DNA of 13,392 bases from Caccousia sp900752115 (GTDB lineage Bacteria; Bacillota; Clostridia; Oscillospirales; Acutalibacteraceae): positions 1 to 13,392 of the forward strand of contig CABRNB010000080.1 in the NCBI GenBank assembly GCA_902472225.1. The letters are read 5' to 3'. Each line of letters begins with the position of its first letter. Positions within the stretch are counted from its first letter, which is position 1. Below, piece after piece: positions 1 through 6,492 of the stretch. The notes under the pieces were generated by a model. The model was not told where the DNA came from and made no database searches. It saw nothing but the letters and a program-made list of their open reading frames with translations. Position numbers and translations under genes: made by a program.

Positions 1-30
1 GGCCGTGCGGCGCAGCTGCGCCGCACGGCC
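1..30 (-). terminator. Perfect GC-rich palindrome just after coaX, probable terminator stem
   Basis: The first 30 bases are a perfect palindrome: the arm GGCCGTGCGGCGCAG is followed directly by its reverse complement, so the RNA would fold into a very stable stem with a minimal loop. It begins 8 bases past the coaX stop codon in the direction of coaX transcription. The U-tract that would complete an intrinsic terminator would lie outside the window, so the call is inferred from position and stem strength. Confidence 0.6.
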
Positions 31-38
31 CCGTGTGG

Positions 39-812
39 TTACGGCTTATTTTTGTTGTACAGGATCCGCAGCCCTTTCAGGATGAGATCGCTGTCGCAGA
101 TAATATGGCTTTTGCAGTATCTTGTGATGCTGGGCGCAAGGCCTCCCGTAGCGATAACGGTGGGCGTTTCTCCCAGCTCTTCCGCAATGCGATCGATGAT
201 CCCGTCAATCATGGCAGCGTTGCCGTACACGATGCCGCTTTTCATACAATCGATCGTGTTCGTGCCGATCACGCGCTTCGGCCCCTCGAGATTGATATGG
301 GGCAGCTGCGACGTGTGGCTTGAGAGTGCCTCCAGAGAAATTGCGATGCCGGGAATGATCATGCCGCCGATGTAGCTGCCGCGCTTGTCCACAACGGAGA
401 GTGTGGTAGCTGTACCCAAATCGAAGATCAACAGCGGTTTCGGATATTCCGCGGCGGCGGCGACAGCATCCGTGACCAGATCGCTGCCGAGCTGAGCGGG
501 ATTGTCCATAACGATGTTCAGGCCCGTCTTGAGGCCTGCACCCACAACGAGGGATTCACGGCCGCAGAGCTGCCGGATAGCGTCCTTCATGGTCACGGTC
601 AGAGCGGGAACCACGGAGGAAATGATGCTTCCCTCAATGTTGTGGCGCTCAACCTGATTGAGGATGAACATGTTCCGCATCAGAGAGGCGTATTCATCGC
701 TTGTTTTTACGCGGTCGGACGCCAGACGGGAGGTGAAAAAGAGCTCGCCTGTGTCGGGATCCAGACAACCAAGCACAATATTGGTGTTCCCAATGTCTAT
801 CGCAATTATCAT
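39..812 (-). CDS. coaX: Type III pantothenate kinase
   Basis: CoaX phosphorylates pantothenate to 4'-phosphopantothenate, the first step of cytoplasmic CoA synthesis; type III enzymes are known to be insensitive to CoA feedback. The 257-residue protein has normal family length. The phosphate-binding motif DIGNTN is at residues 6-11, the G-x-D motif with the presumed catalytic Asp at 109-111, the second nucleotide-binding block FDLGTATT at 130-137, GGMIIPG at 149-155 and TGG at 222-224. In place of the common GADR, the motif reads GSDL, so the usual Arg is Leu. The start is ATG with GGAAG about 7 bases upstream. The gene lies 30 bases downstream of the ECF S-component gene on the same strand, which suggests one transcript coupling vitamin uptake to its trapping by phosphorylation. 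Family identity is secure. Confidence 0.96.
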   Translation of the reverse strand: MIIAIDIGNTNIVLGCLDPDTGELFFTSRLASDRVKTSDEYASLMRNMFILNQVERHNIEGSIISSVVPALTVTMKDAIRQLCGRESLVVGAGLKTGLNIVMDNPAQLGSDLVTDAVAAAAEYPKPLLIFDLGTATTLSVVDKRGSYIGGMIIPGIAISLEALSSHTSQLPHINLEGPKRVIGTNTIDCMKSGIVYGNAAMIDGIIDRIAEELGETPTVIATGGLAPSITRYCKSHIICDSDLILKGLRILYNKNKP

Positions 813-842
813 AATGCTTCCGCACGATCCTTTGCTTGAATT

Positions 843-1490
843 TCAGCTCCTGCTGTTGCGGCGCTTGAGGGAAAGAAGGATCTTGCCGATGGCCGGAACC
901 AGGATGACGGCAAGAGCCGTTTCGGCCACGCCGTTTGTGCCCACAACAGTGAGCACAGCCGCGGCGACGCCATCCACCGGGATTCCCTTAAGGGTGGCGT
1001 AGGCGTCGCGAAGCAGGAAATAGATCAGCGACATTACAAGTCCGGTGTTGAGAATTGCGCCGGAGGCTCCCGCTATCGCCATGGAGAGAACCTCAGCGCC
1101 GCTGTTTTCCTTCATCAGCTTCTGCAGGCCGCGATAGACAAACCACGGCACAATGCCCACCAGAATGCGCGGCACAAAGCAAATGACAAGGGCCAGCGGG
1201 GTCCCACTGGCAGTGCCGGGCACGGGGATCAGAGGGCTGAATGCGAAGGACAGTGCAGCCGGCGACATCGTGTTGCTCAGAAAGCTTACGAGGCCGAACA
1301 TCGCGCCGAGGATGGCGCCGTAGCGCGGCCCGAGGAGCAGACAGCCGATGACGACAGGGATGTGCAGCGTGGTTGCCTTGATCAGCCCCAGGGGTACCAT
1401 CCCGAGCGGTGTAAGGCCCAGGACGAACACGATGGCTGTGAAGAGTGCCAGCAGCACAAAATCACGGTACTTGACGGTCGCTTTATTCAT
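843..1490 (-). CDS. ECF transporter S component, probably for pantothenate (PanT-like)
   Basis: This is a 215-residue, very hydrophobic membrane protein with about six predicted membrane segments, the usual size for a substrate-binding S component of an energy-coupling-factor vitamin transporter. The N-terminal region MNKATVKYRDFVLLALFTAI, the segment GLIKATTLHIPVVIG near residues 35-49 and LGPRYGAILGAMFGLVSFL following it are typical of the ECF_trnsprt family. I chose the ATG at 1490 because AGGAGG sits 8 bases upstream; a longer reading frame to 1589 would contain the promoter and ribosome site. The S component works with shared ATPase and T subunits (EcfA, EcfA', EcfT), none of which is in the window. 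The substrate is inferred from the adjacent coaX only. PanT is the likeliest assignment, but another S-component specificity cannot be excluded. Confidence 0.88.
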   Translation of the reverse strand: MNKATVKYRDFVLLALFTAIVFVLGLTPLGMVPLGLIKATTLHIPVVIGCLLLGPRYGAILGAMFGLVSFLSNTMSPAALSFAFSPLIPVPGTASGTPLALVICFVPRILVGIVPWFVYRGLQKLMKENSGAEVLSMAIAGASGAILNTGLVMSLIYFLLRDAYATLKGIPVDGVAAAVLTVVGTNGVAETALAVILVPAIGKILLSLKRRNSRS

Positions 1491-1498
1491 TTTTAAAA

Positions 1499-1504
1499 CC
1501 TCCT
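1499..1504 (-). promoter_or_regulatory. Shine-Dalgarno site of the ECF S-component gene
   Basis: On the minus strand the sequence AGGAGG lies 8 bases (TTTTAAAA) before the ATG at 1490. It is a full-consensus ribosome binding site and decides the start over the longer in-frame extension. Confidence 0.85.
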
Positions 1505-1544
1505 GCTGCTGTTCCTTTTGGGATACAGCGCAAATTTCGCTTTT

Positions 1545-1573
1545 ATTATAGGTGTTGACGGCCGGAAATGCAA
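1545..1573 (-). promoter_or_regulatory. Predicted sigma-A promoter of the ECF S component-coaX operon
   Basis: On the minus strand a perfect -10 box TATAAT (1545-1550) is preceded, after exactly 17 bases, by TTGCAT (1568-1573), a weak -35 box matching three of six consensus positions. The start point would fall near 1538, giving a leader of about 45 bases that contains the AGGAGG site. The perfect -10 box and the spacing support the call; the weak -35 box leaves some doubt. Confidence 0.6.
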
Positions 1574-1626
1574 GGGGAATCCCGCACAATTTGTCAAAAA
1601 TTTCACGGTTTCCATTTGGAGGCGTG

Positions 1627-1682
1627 CTGAAACCGCAAAGCCATACAGCCGCGTTTCAGGAGGAAAAAGCAGCTGTATGGCT
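1627..1682. repeat. Two interleaved inverted repeats in a gene-free stretch
   Basis: CTGAAAC (1627-1633) pairs with GTTTCAG (1653-1659), and AGCCATACAGC (1639-1649) pairs perfectly with GCTGTATGGCT (1672-1682). The order is arm A, arm B, arm A', arm B', the topology of an H-type pseudoknot, so the two stems are not simply nested. The stretch lies upstream of the predicted S-component promoter and downstream of the truncated gene ending at 1765. The 11-bp stem might be part of a terminator for that gene, but there is no good T-run. I see no gene in 1574-1764. Confidence 0.55.
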
Positions 1683-1764
1683 GGAAAAAGCTTGTAAGAA
1701 GGTCGGTGCGCGCTGTTTTCAGAGAGGCTCTGTTGAGGGAGGCTGTACCGCGAAGGGGACTGTG

Positions 1765-2169
1765 TCATGAGTTGGCAAGATCGAGGAATACGGTTTTGGA
1801 AAGCTCGGCGGGATCAGCGTTGCCGATCAGGAAGATGCCGTAATCGGTATCGCCGTAGAGGCTGTCAAACGCTTCGGAGCCGTTCATGGAAATGCCGTAT
1901 GCCGGTGTCTGTTCACCGGTGGGATTTCCCTCGTCGTCCACCAGATCGAAGGAAAGCAGGCGCTCCTCGTAACCGGCGAGTTCTTCCGGGGAAAGAAAAT
2001 CTTCAAGAGAAAGATAGGTTTCGCTGCGCGCATATTTGGCGGCGTTCTCCAGGTCGCAGATCATCACGTCAATTTCTCCCGACGCGACCATGGCGGAAAC
2101 CTTGACCGAGCCGGCGGCATACGCGGTTGGATCGAGATCTGAAGAGCCGAGACTCATATCCTCTATCTT
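1765..2169 (-). pseudogene. C-terminal fragment of an uncharacterised secreted/lipoprotein-like protein, 5' end missing
   Basis: The last 134 codons of a minus-strand reading frame, from about KIEDMS onward, read as real protein: acidic, balanced and with recognisable segments such as SAMVASGEIDVMICDLENAA, a TPAYGI segment, and a GIFLIGN motif near the end. In my recollection this resembles the distal part of small clostridial lipoproteins with a periplasmic-binding-like fold that lie next to membrane proteins of unknown function; no function is established. The normal protein would start with a signal peptide and roughly 60 more residues, which are absent. Upstream of about 2165 the frame stays open but runs antisense to a DegV coding region and has the arginine- and serine-rich look of a shadow frame. 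The fragment therefore has no recognisable start, signal peptide or ribosome site. The stop at 1765-1767 is intact. Confidence 0.6.
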
Positions 2170-2778
2170 TGCTTTACCTCCGGCATGTCGGGAATGTATC
2201 AGAATGCTGTGCAGTGCATGGAAAAGCTTAGAAAGGAATTCCCGCAAAGGAAGCTGGTTTGTATCGATACCAAGTGTGCCTCTCTGGGAGAAGGGTATCT
2301 GGTTCGCGAGGCCATGCGAAAGCAGGCGGAGGGACTTTCTCTTGAAGAACTCGCTCAGTGGACGCTGGACTCGCAGCAGAAGATCTGCCAGTGGTTTACA
2401 GTCGACACCTTTGAGCATCTCAGACATGGTGGACGGGTGTCGGCCGCGGCCGCAGTGGTTGGCACTGCTCTGCAGCTGAAACCCTTGCTGCATGTAGCCG
2501 AGAGCGGGGAACTGGAGGTAGCGGATCGCACGCTGCGGGGAACGCGGCGGGCTATGGGAGCTCTGCTGGATTGCATGCGATCCGGCTGGGACCCGGAAAC
2601 CTGCCCCAGAGTTGTGGTCGGACACGGAGACTGTCCCGAGACGGCGCAGGAGCTTGTTCGAGCGATCGAGTCCGACTTTCCGCAGGCAGAGATCACCGTC
2701 GCTCCAATCGGACCGGTGATTGGCTCTCATACGGGACCGGGACTTCTGGCTGTGGTGTTTTGGGGCTCGATGCGCTGA
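2152..2778 (+). pseudogene. DegV family (fatty-acid-binding, FakB-like) protein, N-terminal third missing
   Basis: The frame encodes the distal two thirds of a DegV/FakB protein, a family that binds fatty acids and presents them to FakA kinase. Visible landmarks are the lipid-site loop TSGMSGMYQNA at the left end, the IDTKCASLGEGYLV segment, CQWFTVDTFEHLRHGGRVSA, LKPLLHV, GHGDC, and the GPVIGSHTGPG loop with the conserved His. A complete protein is about 280-290 residues; about 85 residues, including the TSQPS-type motif of the first lobe, are missing. Homology begins around 2155 and a TGA in this frame occurs at 2140. The first ATG, at 2185, falls inside the conserved loop and has no Shine-Dalgarno sequence, so a functional product is unlikely. 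The 3' end is intact and is followed by a strong terminator. The gene meets the preceding fragment head to head. Confidence 0.8.
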
Positions 2779-2823
2779 ACGTGCATGTTTTGCAGGAAAT
2801 TCGAAAACAGATAATTCTTTTCC

Positions 2824-2856
2824 GGCGCGGAACTGGGGTTCCGCGCCTCTTTTTTT
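2824..2856 (+). terminator. Intrinsic terminator after the degV remnant
   Basis: GGCGCGGAAC (2824-2833) and GTTCCGCGCC (2838-2847) form a perfect 10-bp stem with a TGGG loop, followed by TCTTTTTTT. This is a classic rho-independent terminator about 45 bases past the DegV stop. Confidence 0.92.
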
Positions 2857-3003
2857 GTGTCCCGCGCTGTCTGCAGGCCCTTTTGGCCGAGAGGCGGACC
2901 TGTTTTCTCCGCCTGCGCGGACGCAGTCGGAGGACCGGAGGTGCAAAAGCAGATCGGCTGTGCGGTTTGTCTGCCGTGATCAGAAAAATTTACAAATTGC
3001 CTA

Positions 3004-3032
3004 TTGAAATTCCCGGATAAAGAGGTTACAAT
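3004..3032 (+). promoter_or_regulatory. Sigma-A promoter of htpG
   Basis: TTGAAA (3004-3009) and TACAAT (3027-3032) are separated by exactly 17 bases, each with one mismatch to consensus. The start point would be near 3039, at the left edge of the CIRCE-like operator. The 315-base gap between the DegV stop and htpG holds this promoter, the operator and the preceding terminator; I see no gene there. Confidence 0.85.
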
Positions 3033-3035
3033 AGA

Positions 3036-3066
3036 TTTTAGCAATTGGCACTCGAGAGTGCTAAAA
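3036..3066 (+). promoter_or_regulatory. CIRCE-like HrcA operator at the htpG start point
   Basis: The known CIRCE consensus is TTAGCACTC-N9-GAGTGCTAA. Here the right half GAGTGCTAA (3056-3064) matches 9 of 9. At exactly N9 the left half TTAGCAATT (3038-3046) matches 7 of 9, and the outer arms TTTTAGCA and TGCTAAAA are perfect complements. A second left half, TTGGCACTC (3045-3053, 8 of 9), sits only 2 bases from the right half. The element overlaps the predicted transcription start, the usual place for HrcA repression. Confidence 0.82.
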
Positions 3067-3077
3067 TAACGAACGAT

Positions 3078-3083
3078 AAGGAG
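3078..3083 (+). promoter_or_regulatory. Shine-Dalgarno site of htpG
   Basis: AAGGAG lies 9 bases before the ATG at 3093. It fixes the start there rather than at the in-frame ATG at 3045, which lies inside the operator. Confidence 0.85.
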
Positions 3084-3092
3084 TCCTGCACC

Positions 3093-5012
3093 ATGGCGAT
3101 GAAGCAGTTTCAGGCGGAATCCAAGCGCCTTCTCGATCTGATGATCAATTCCATTTACACACACCGTGAGATTTTTCTCCGTGAGCTGATCAGCAATGCC
3201 AGCGACGCAATTGATAAGCTCTATTACCGCGCTCTCAGCGACGGTGACACCGGTCTGTCCCGTGATGATTTCTCGATCTCCATTATCCCGGACAAGAAGG
3301 CCCGCACCCTTACGATTGAAGATAACGGCTGCGGCATGACGGCGGAGGAGCTTGAAAACAACCTCGGTACGATCGCGAAAAGCGGTTCGCTCAACTTCAA
3401 GAGAGAGAACGAGCCGAAGGAGGATATCGAAATTATCGGCCAGTTCGGCGTCGGCTTCTATTCGGCCTTTATGGTAGCCGAGAAGGTTACTGTGGTCAGC
3501 CGCGCCTATGGTTCCGACGAAGCCTGGAAGTGGGAGAGCTCCGGCGCGGAAGGCTACACGATGGAGCCCGGCGAACGCGCGGGGAATGGTACGACCATCA
3601 CCCTTCAGCTCAAGGCCAATACCGAAGAAAACAATTACGATGAGTTCCTCGATACCTATCGCATCCGCGAGCTGGTGCGCAAGTATTCCGACTATATTCG
3701 CTACCCGATCCGCATGGATGTGGAGAAGAGCCGCATGATCGAGGGAACCGATAAGGATGCCGACGGCAAGTACAAGACCCCGGAGTATGAGACGTACACC
3801 GAGAACGAGGTTCTCAATTCGATGGTACCGCTCTGGCGCAAGAACAAGAGCGAGATCAAGGAAGAAGAGTACAACCAGTTTTATAAGGACAAGTTCCACG
3901 ACTATGCTGATCCGCTCCTGGTGATCCACAGCAGCACCGAGGGTACCGCGACGTATAACGCCCTGCTCTTTATTCCGTCCCAGGCGCCGTACGATTACTA
4001 CAGCCGTGATTATGAGAAGGGCCTGCAGCTCTACAGCAACGGCGTGATGATCATGGAGAAGTGTGCCGATCTGCTGCCTGATTACTTCAGCTTTGTCCGC
4101 GGCCTCGTCGACAGTCAGGATCTCTCGCTGAATATTTCCCGTGAGATGCTTCAGCATGACCGTCAGCTCAAGCTGATTGAGGGCCGTCTCGAAAAGAAGA
4201 TCAAATCCGAACTCGAGAGTCTTCTGAACCACAACCGTGAGAAGTACGAAACCTTCTTCAAGAATTTTGGCCTGCAGCTCAAGTATGGCGTCTATGCAGA
4301 CTACGGCATGCATAAAGAGCTTCTGCAGGATCTGCTGCTCTTCCACTCCTCCTCGGAGAAAAAGCTTGTCACTCTGAAGGAGTATGTCTCCCGTATGAAG
4401 GAGGAGCAGAAATATATTTACTATGCCTGCGGCGAGACGGTTGACCGCATCGATCTCCTGCCCCAGACGGAAGCGCTCAAGGAGAAGGGCTACGAGATTC
4501 TCTATCTCACCGACAACGTCGACGAGTTTGCCCTGCGCATCATGATGAAGTACGACGACAAGGAGTTCCGCTCCGTGTCTGCTGACGATCTCGGCCTCGA
4601 GACAGAGGAGGAGAAGAAGGAAGCGGAGAAGCAGGTCGAGGAGAACAAGGAGCTGCTCGCATTCCTGCGTGATTCCCTGGAAGGCAAGGTCAAGGCAGTC
4701 ATCCTGTCCCAGAAGCTCAAGAGCCATCCGGTCTGCCTTTCCACGGAAGGCGCGATTTCCATGGAGATGGAGAAGGTTCTTAACTCCATGCCGATGCCCG
4801 AGGGCGAGAAGGTTCAGGCACAGCGCGTGCTTGAGATCAACGCAAACCACCCGATTTTTGCGAAGCTCGTCAAGCTCTATGCCGACGGTGAGAAGGACCG
4901 CGCCGCGAAATACGCGAAGCTCCTGTACAATCAGGCTCTGCTTATCGAGGGCGTTTCTGTCGAGGATCCGCTTGCTTTCTCGAACGATATCTGCGACCTG
5001 ATGGTTGAATAA
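3093..5012 (+). CDS. htpG: Molecular chaperone HtpG (Hsp90)
   Basis: HtpG is the cytosolic bacterial Hsp90, an ATP-dependent dimeric chaperone. The 639-residue length is normal. The GHKL ATPase domain is at the N terminus: FQAESKRLLDLMINSIYTHR, then ELISNASDAIDKL with the catalytic Glu and Asn of the family, DNGCGMT, GTIAKSGS, and the glycine-rich lid GQFGVGFYSAFMVA. The middle domain carries the conserved YSNGVMIMEKCADLLPDYFSFVRG and the NISREMLQ segment. The C-terminal dimerisation domain contains the family block around SMPMPEGEKVQAQRVLEINANHP and ends in DICDLMVE. The start is the ATG at 3093 behind AAGGAG. Expression is probably from the single promoter at 3004, with HrcA repression at the CIRCE-like element. 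It appears to be a single-gene unit closed by a strong hairpin. A long open frame on the opposite strand is a codon-usage shadow. Confidence 0.98.
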   Translation: MAMKQFQAESKRLLDLMINSIYTHREIFLRELISNASDAIDKLYYRALSDGDTGLSRDDFSISIIPDKKARTLTIEDNGCGMTAEELENNLGTIAKSGSLNFKRENEPKEDIEIIGQFGVGFYSAFMVAEKVTVVSRAYGSDEAWKWESSGAEGYTMEPGERAGNGTTITLQLKANTEENNYDEFLDTYRIRELVRKYSDYIRYPIRMDVEKSRMIEGTDKDADGKYKTPEYETYTENEVLNSMVPLWRKNKSEIKEEEYNQFYKDKFHDYADPLLVIHSSTEGTATYNALLFIPSQAPYDYYSRDYEKGLQLYSNGVMIMEKCADLLPDYFSFVRGLVDSQDLSLNISREMLQHDRQLKLIEGRLEKKIKSELESLLNHNREKYETFFKNFGLQLKYGVYADYGMHKELLQDLLLFHSSSEKKLVTLKEYVSRMKEEQKYIYYACGETVDRIDLLPQTEALKEKGYEILYLTDNVDEFALRIMMKYDDKEFRSVSADDLGLETEEEKKEAEKQVEENKELLAFLRDSLEGKVKAVILSQKLKSHPVCLSTEGAISMEMEKVLNSMPMPEGEKVQAQRVLEINANHPIFAKLVKLYADGEKDRAAKYAKLLYNQALLIEGVSVEDPLAFSNDICDLMVE

Positions 5013-5136
5013 AAGCAAAAAAGTCTCAATTTGTCTGTGCTGCCGGGACGCCGCATCCTTTCCCATTTGCCGCGTGATTCTGCGGAAGGGCCGGGAAGGC
5101 GGGGATCGCGGCGCAGGGAAATGTTCATCTGAAATG

Positions 5137-5181
5137 AAAAGTGCCGCGAGGAAATCAAATTGGATTCCTCGCGGCACTTTT
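5137..5181. terminator. Bidirectional terminator between htpG and the cytidylate-kinase-like gene
   Basis: AAAAGTGCCGCGAGGAA (5137-5153) and TTCCTCGCGGCACTTTT (5165-5181) form a perfect 17-bp stem with an 11-base loop. It ends in T5 on the plus strand and T4 on the minus strand, so it can terminate both convergent genes. The 124 bases between the htpG stop and the stem hold nothing I can recognise. Confidence 0.92.
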
Positions 5182-5227
5182 TGATTGTATAAATTCCAAG
5201 AGATAGAGAAAACTTGCAGGATTCTTT

Positions 5228-5866
5228 TTACAGATCCGCGTCCGGCACAGGTTTGCCGTAAGTCTTTTCCTTCTCCTCGAGGGCACGCAGAATGATGTCG
5301 ACGGTGCCCTGCAGACCGAAGGTATGGGTATCGAGAATCAGATCGTAATTCTGCATGTCGCCCCATTTCCTGTTGCTGTAAAAGTTGTAGTAGTTGCCGC
5401 GCTGCTTATCCTTCTTGCTGACAGCGTCGGCAGCCTTGGATGCATCCTCGCCGTATTCCTCGACCGCGCGGCGAATGCGGACGTCTTTCGGAGCCTGCAA
5501 AAACAGATTGAGGCAATTCGGTTCGTCACGCAGGATGTAGTCGGCACAGCGCCCGACAATGACGAAGGGGCCTTCCTTGGCGGCTTTTTTAATGATGTCG
5601 GTCTGCAGAAGGAAGAGCTTGTCGTTGATGGGCATGTTGCTTGCCACGGAGGTGTAGCTGCCCATGACGAGGGAATAGAGCAGGCTGCTGCTCGCACGCT
5701 CGTCGGCCTTGGCGAAGACCTCCTCGCTCATACCGCTCTGCTTCGCGGCCAGGGCGATCAACTCTTTGTCATAGAACGGGACCTCGAGGATCTCGGAGAG
5801 CTTCTTGCCGATCAGGCGGCCGCCGCTTCCATATTGACGGGCTATAGTGATGATGGTTTTTGTCAT
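5228..5866 (-). CDS. Cytidylate kinase-like family protein (Cytidylate_kin2)
   Basis: This 212-residue cytoplasmic P-loop kinase-like protein belongs to the family related to, but distinct from, CMP kinase (Cmk). It opens with TIITIARQYGSGGRLIGKKL, where the GSGG-x-x-IGK stretch (residues 13-21) is the family's variant Walker A loop. FYDKELI follows at 31-37, VGRCADYIL at 104-112, the basic stretch KKDKQRGNYYNFYSNRKWGD at 151-170 is the presumed lid, and YDLILDT is at 174-180. The physiological substrate of this family is not established; true Cmk is longer in the NMP-binding insert and lacks the NYYNFYS block. I chose the ATG at 5866 because the conserved strand begins directly after it; the upstream extension would run through the promoter. 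It is monocistronic, with its own consensus promoter and the terminator shared with htpG. Confidence 0.9.
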   Translation of the reverse strand: MTKTIITIARQYGSGGRLIGKKLSEILEVPFYDKELIALAAKQSGMSEEVFAKADERASSSLLYSLVMGSYTSVASNMPINDKLFLLQTDIIKKAAKEGPFVIVGRCADYILRDEPNCLNLFLQAPKDVRIRRAVEEYGEDASKAADAVSKKDKQRGNYYNFYSNRKWGDMQNYDLILDTHTFGLQGTVDIILRALEEKEKTYGKPVPDADL

Positions 5867-5930
5867 AAATGAACTCGCCTGCCTTTCCTTGAGACAGAGG
5901 CGTCTTGCGCTCTTCTCTGTCTCTTTTCCT

Positions 5931-5959
5931 ATTGTATCCTTTTCCCCCGCAATTGTCAA
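5931..5959 (-). promoter_or_regulatory. Near-consensus sigma-A promoter of the cytidylate-kinase-like gene
   Basis: On the minus strand TTGACA (5954-5959, perfect) and TACAAT (5931-5936, one mismatch) are separated by exactly 17 bases. The start point would be near 5924, giving a leader of about 58 bases. This is the strongest promoter-like sequence in the window. Confidence 0.88.
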
Positions 5960-6014
5960 ACGAAAATGCCAAAAAAAGAACATCTGATACGCGCTGAAAT
6001 GTCGTTTCTTACAA

Positions 6015-6046
6015 AACGCCCCCGGCAAACAAGTGCCGGAGGCGTT
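6015..6046 (-). terminator. Probable terminator of the VTT/PAP2 operon
   Basis: On the minus strand AACGCCTCCGGCA and TGCCGGGGGCGTT form a 13-bp stem with one mismatch and a 7-base loop, starting 8 bases past the PAP2 stop codon. Only a short TTTTGT run follows, so it is a moderate terminator. Confidence 0.72.
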
Positions 6047-6054
6047 CTTGCTTA

Positions 6055-6492
6055 TCAGGAAACATGTGCAAAGGTGCAGACAAGCCAGGCGATCAGAATA
6101 CCGAGCAAAGCGCCGCTGATGACCTCGACAGGGCGATGGCCGAGCTTCTCCGGCAGATTGTCGCTGTCGTCGTCTCCGAGCTGCTTCTTAATTTCGTTGA
6201 TTTCCCTTGCGTGTTCACCCGCCGCATGCCGTACACCCATAGCGTCATACATTACAACGGTGGCAAGGACGACCGATAAGGCAAAGGTGGAGGAACTGAC
6301 GCCGTCACGAATTGCGGCGGCGGCCGCAAGCGCACAGACTGTGGCAGAGTGGGAACTGGGCATGCCGCCCGTTTCCCAGAAGCGCTTCAGACAAAGCTCT
6401 CCCGCACGGATGGAATCCAAAATTGTTTTAAAGAACTGTGCAAAAAACCACGAGAGGATAGCGGAGGAGAGCAGGAGATTAATGCTCAACAA
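6055..6492 (-). CDS. Divergent PAP2 family protein (YuiD/DUF212 type)
   Basis: This 145-residue integral membrane protein has three or four membrane segments. It carries the hallmark blocks of the divergent PAP2 (acid phosphatase/vanadium haloperoxidase-related) family: GGMPSSHSATVCAL at residues 42-55 with the active-site His, MYDAMGVRHAAGEHA at 81-95, and LGHRPVEVISGALLG at 117-131. Classical PAP2 enzymes dephosphorylate membrane lipid phosphates such as undecaprenyl pyrophosphate; the reaction of this branch is not established. The length is normal for YuiD. The start appears to be TTG at 6492, followed by another TTG and no good ribosome site, and it lies inside the last codons of the upstream VTT gene (14-base overlap), so translation is probably coupled. 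The exact start codon is less certain than the family. Confidence 0.88.
   Translation of the reverse strand: MLSINLLLSSAILSWFFAQFFKTILDSIRAGELCLKRFWETGGMPSSHSATVCALAAAAAIRDGVSSSTFALSVVLATVVMYDAMGVRHAAGEHAREINEIKKQLGDDDSDNLPEKLGHRPVEVISGALLGILIAWLVCTFAHVS

Noticed and set aside
843..1589. A longer version of the ECF S-component gene starting at 1589
   Set aside because: The extra 33 codons would cover the -10 box and the AGGAGG site, and the extension has no membrane or family character.
1552..1770. A small plus-strand frame (72 codons) in the gap upstream of the ECF S-component gene
   Set aside because: It starts inside the minus-strand promoter, has no convincing ribosome site and shows no protein-like features.
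5013..5136. The htpG 3' region as a possible small RNA or small gene
   Set aside because: No start/ribosome-site pair and no clear structure other than the terminator that follows.
2727..5366. A minus-strand open frame of 879 codons opposite htpG
   Set aside because: It is exactly antisense to a full-length HtpG with clear motifs. Its Leu/His/Arg-rich, low-complexity composition is what the complement of GAG/AAG/CTC-rich htpG codons gives.
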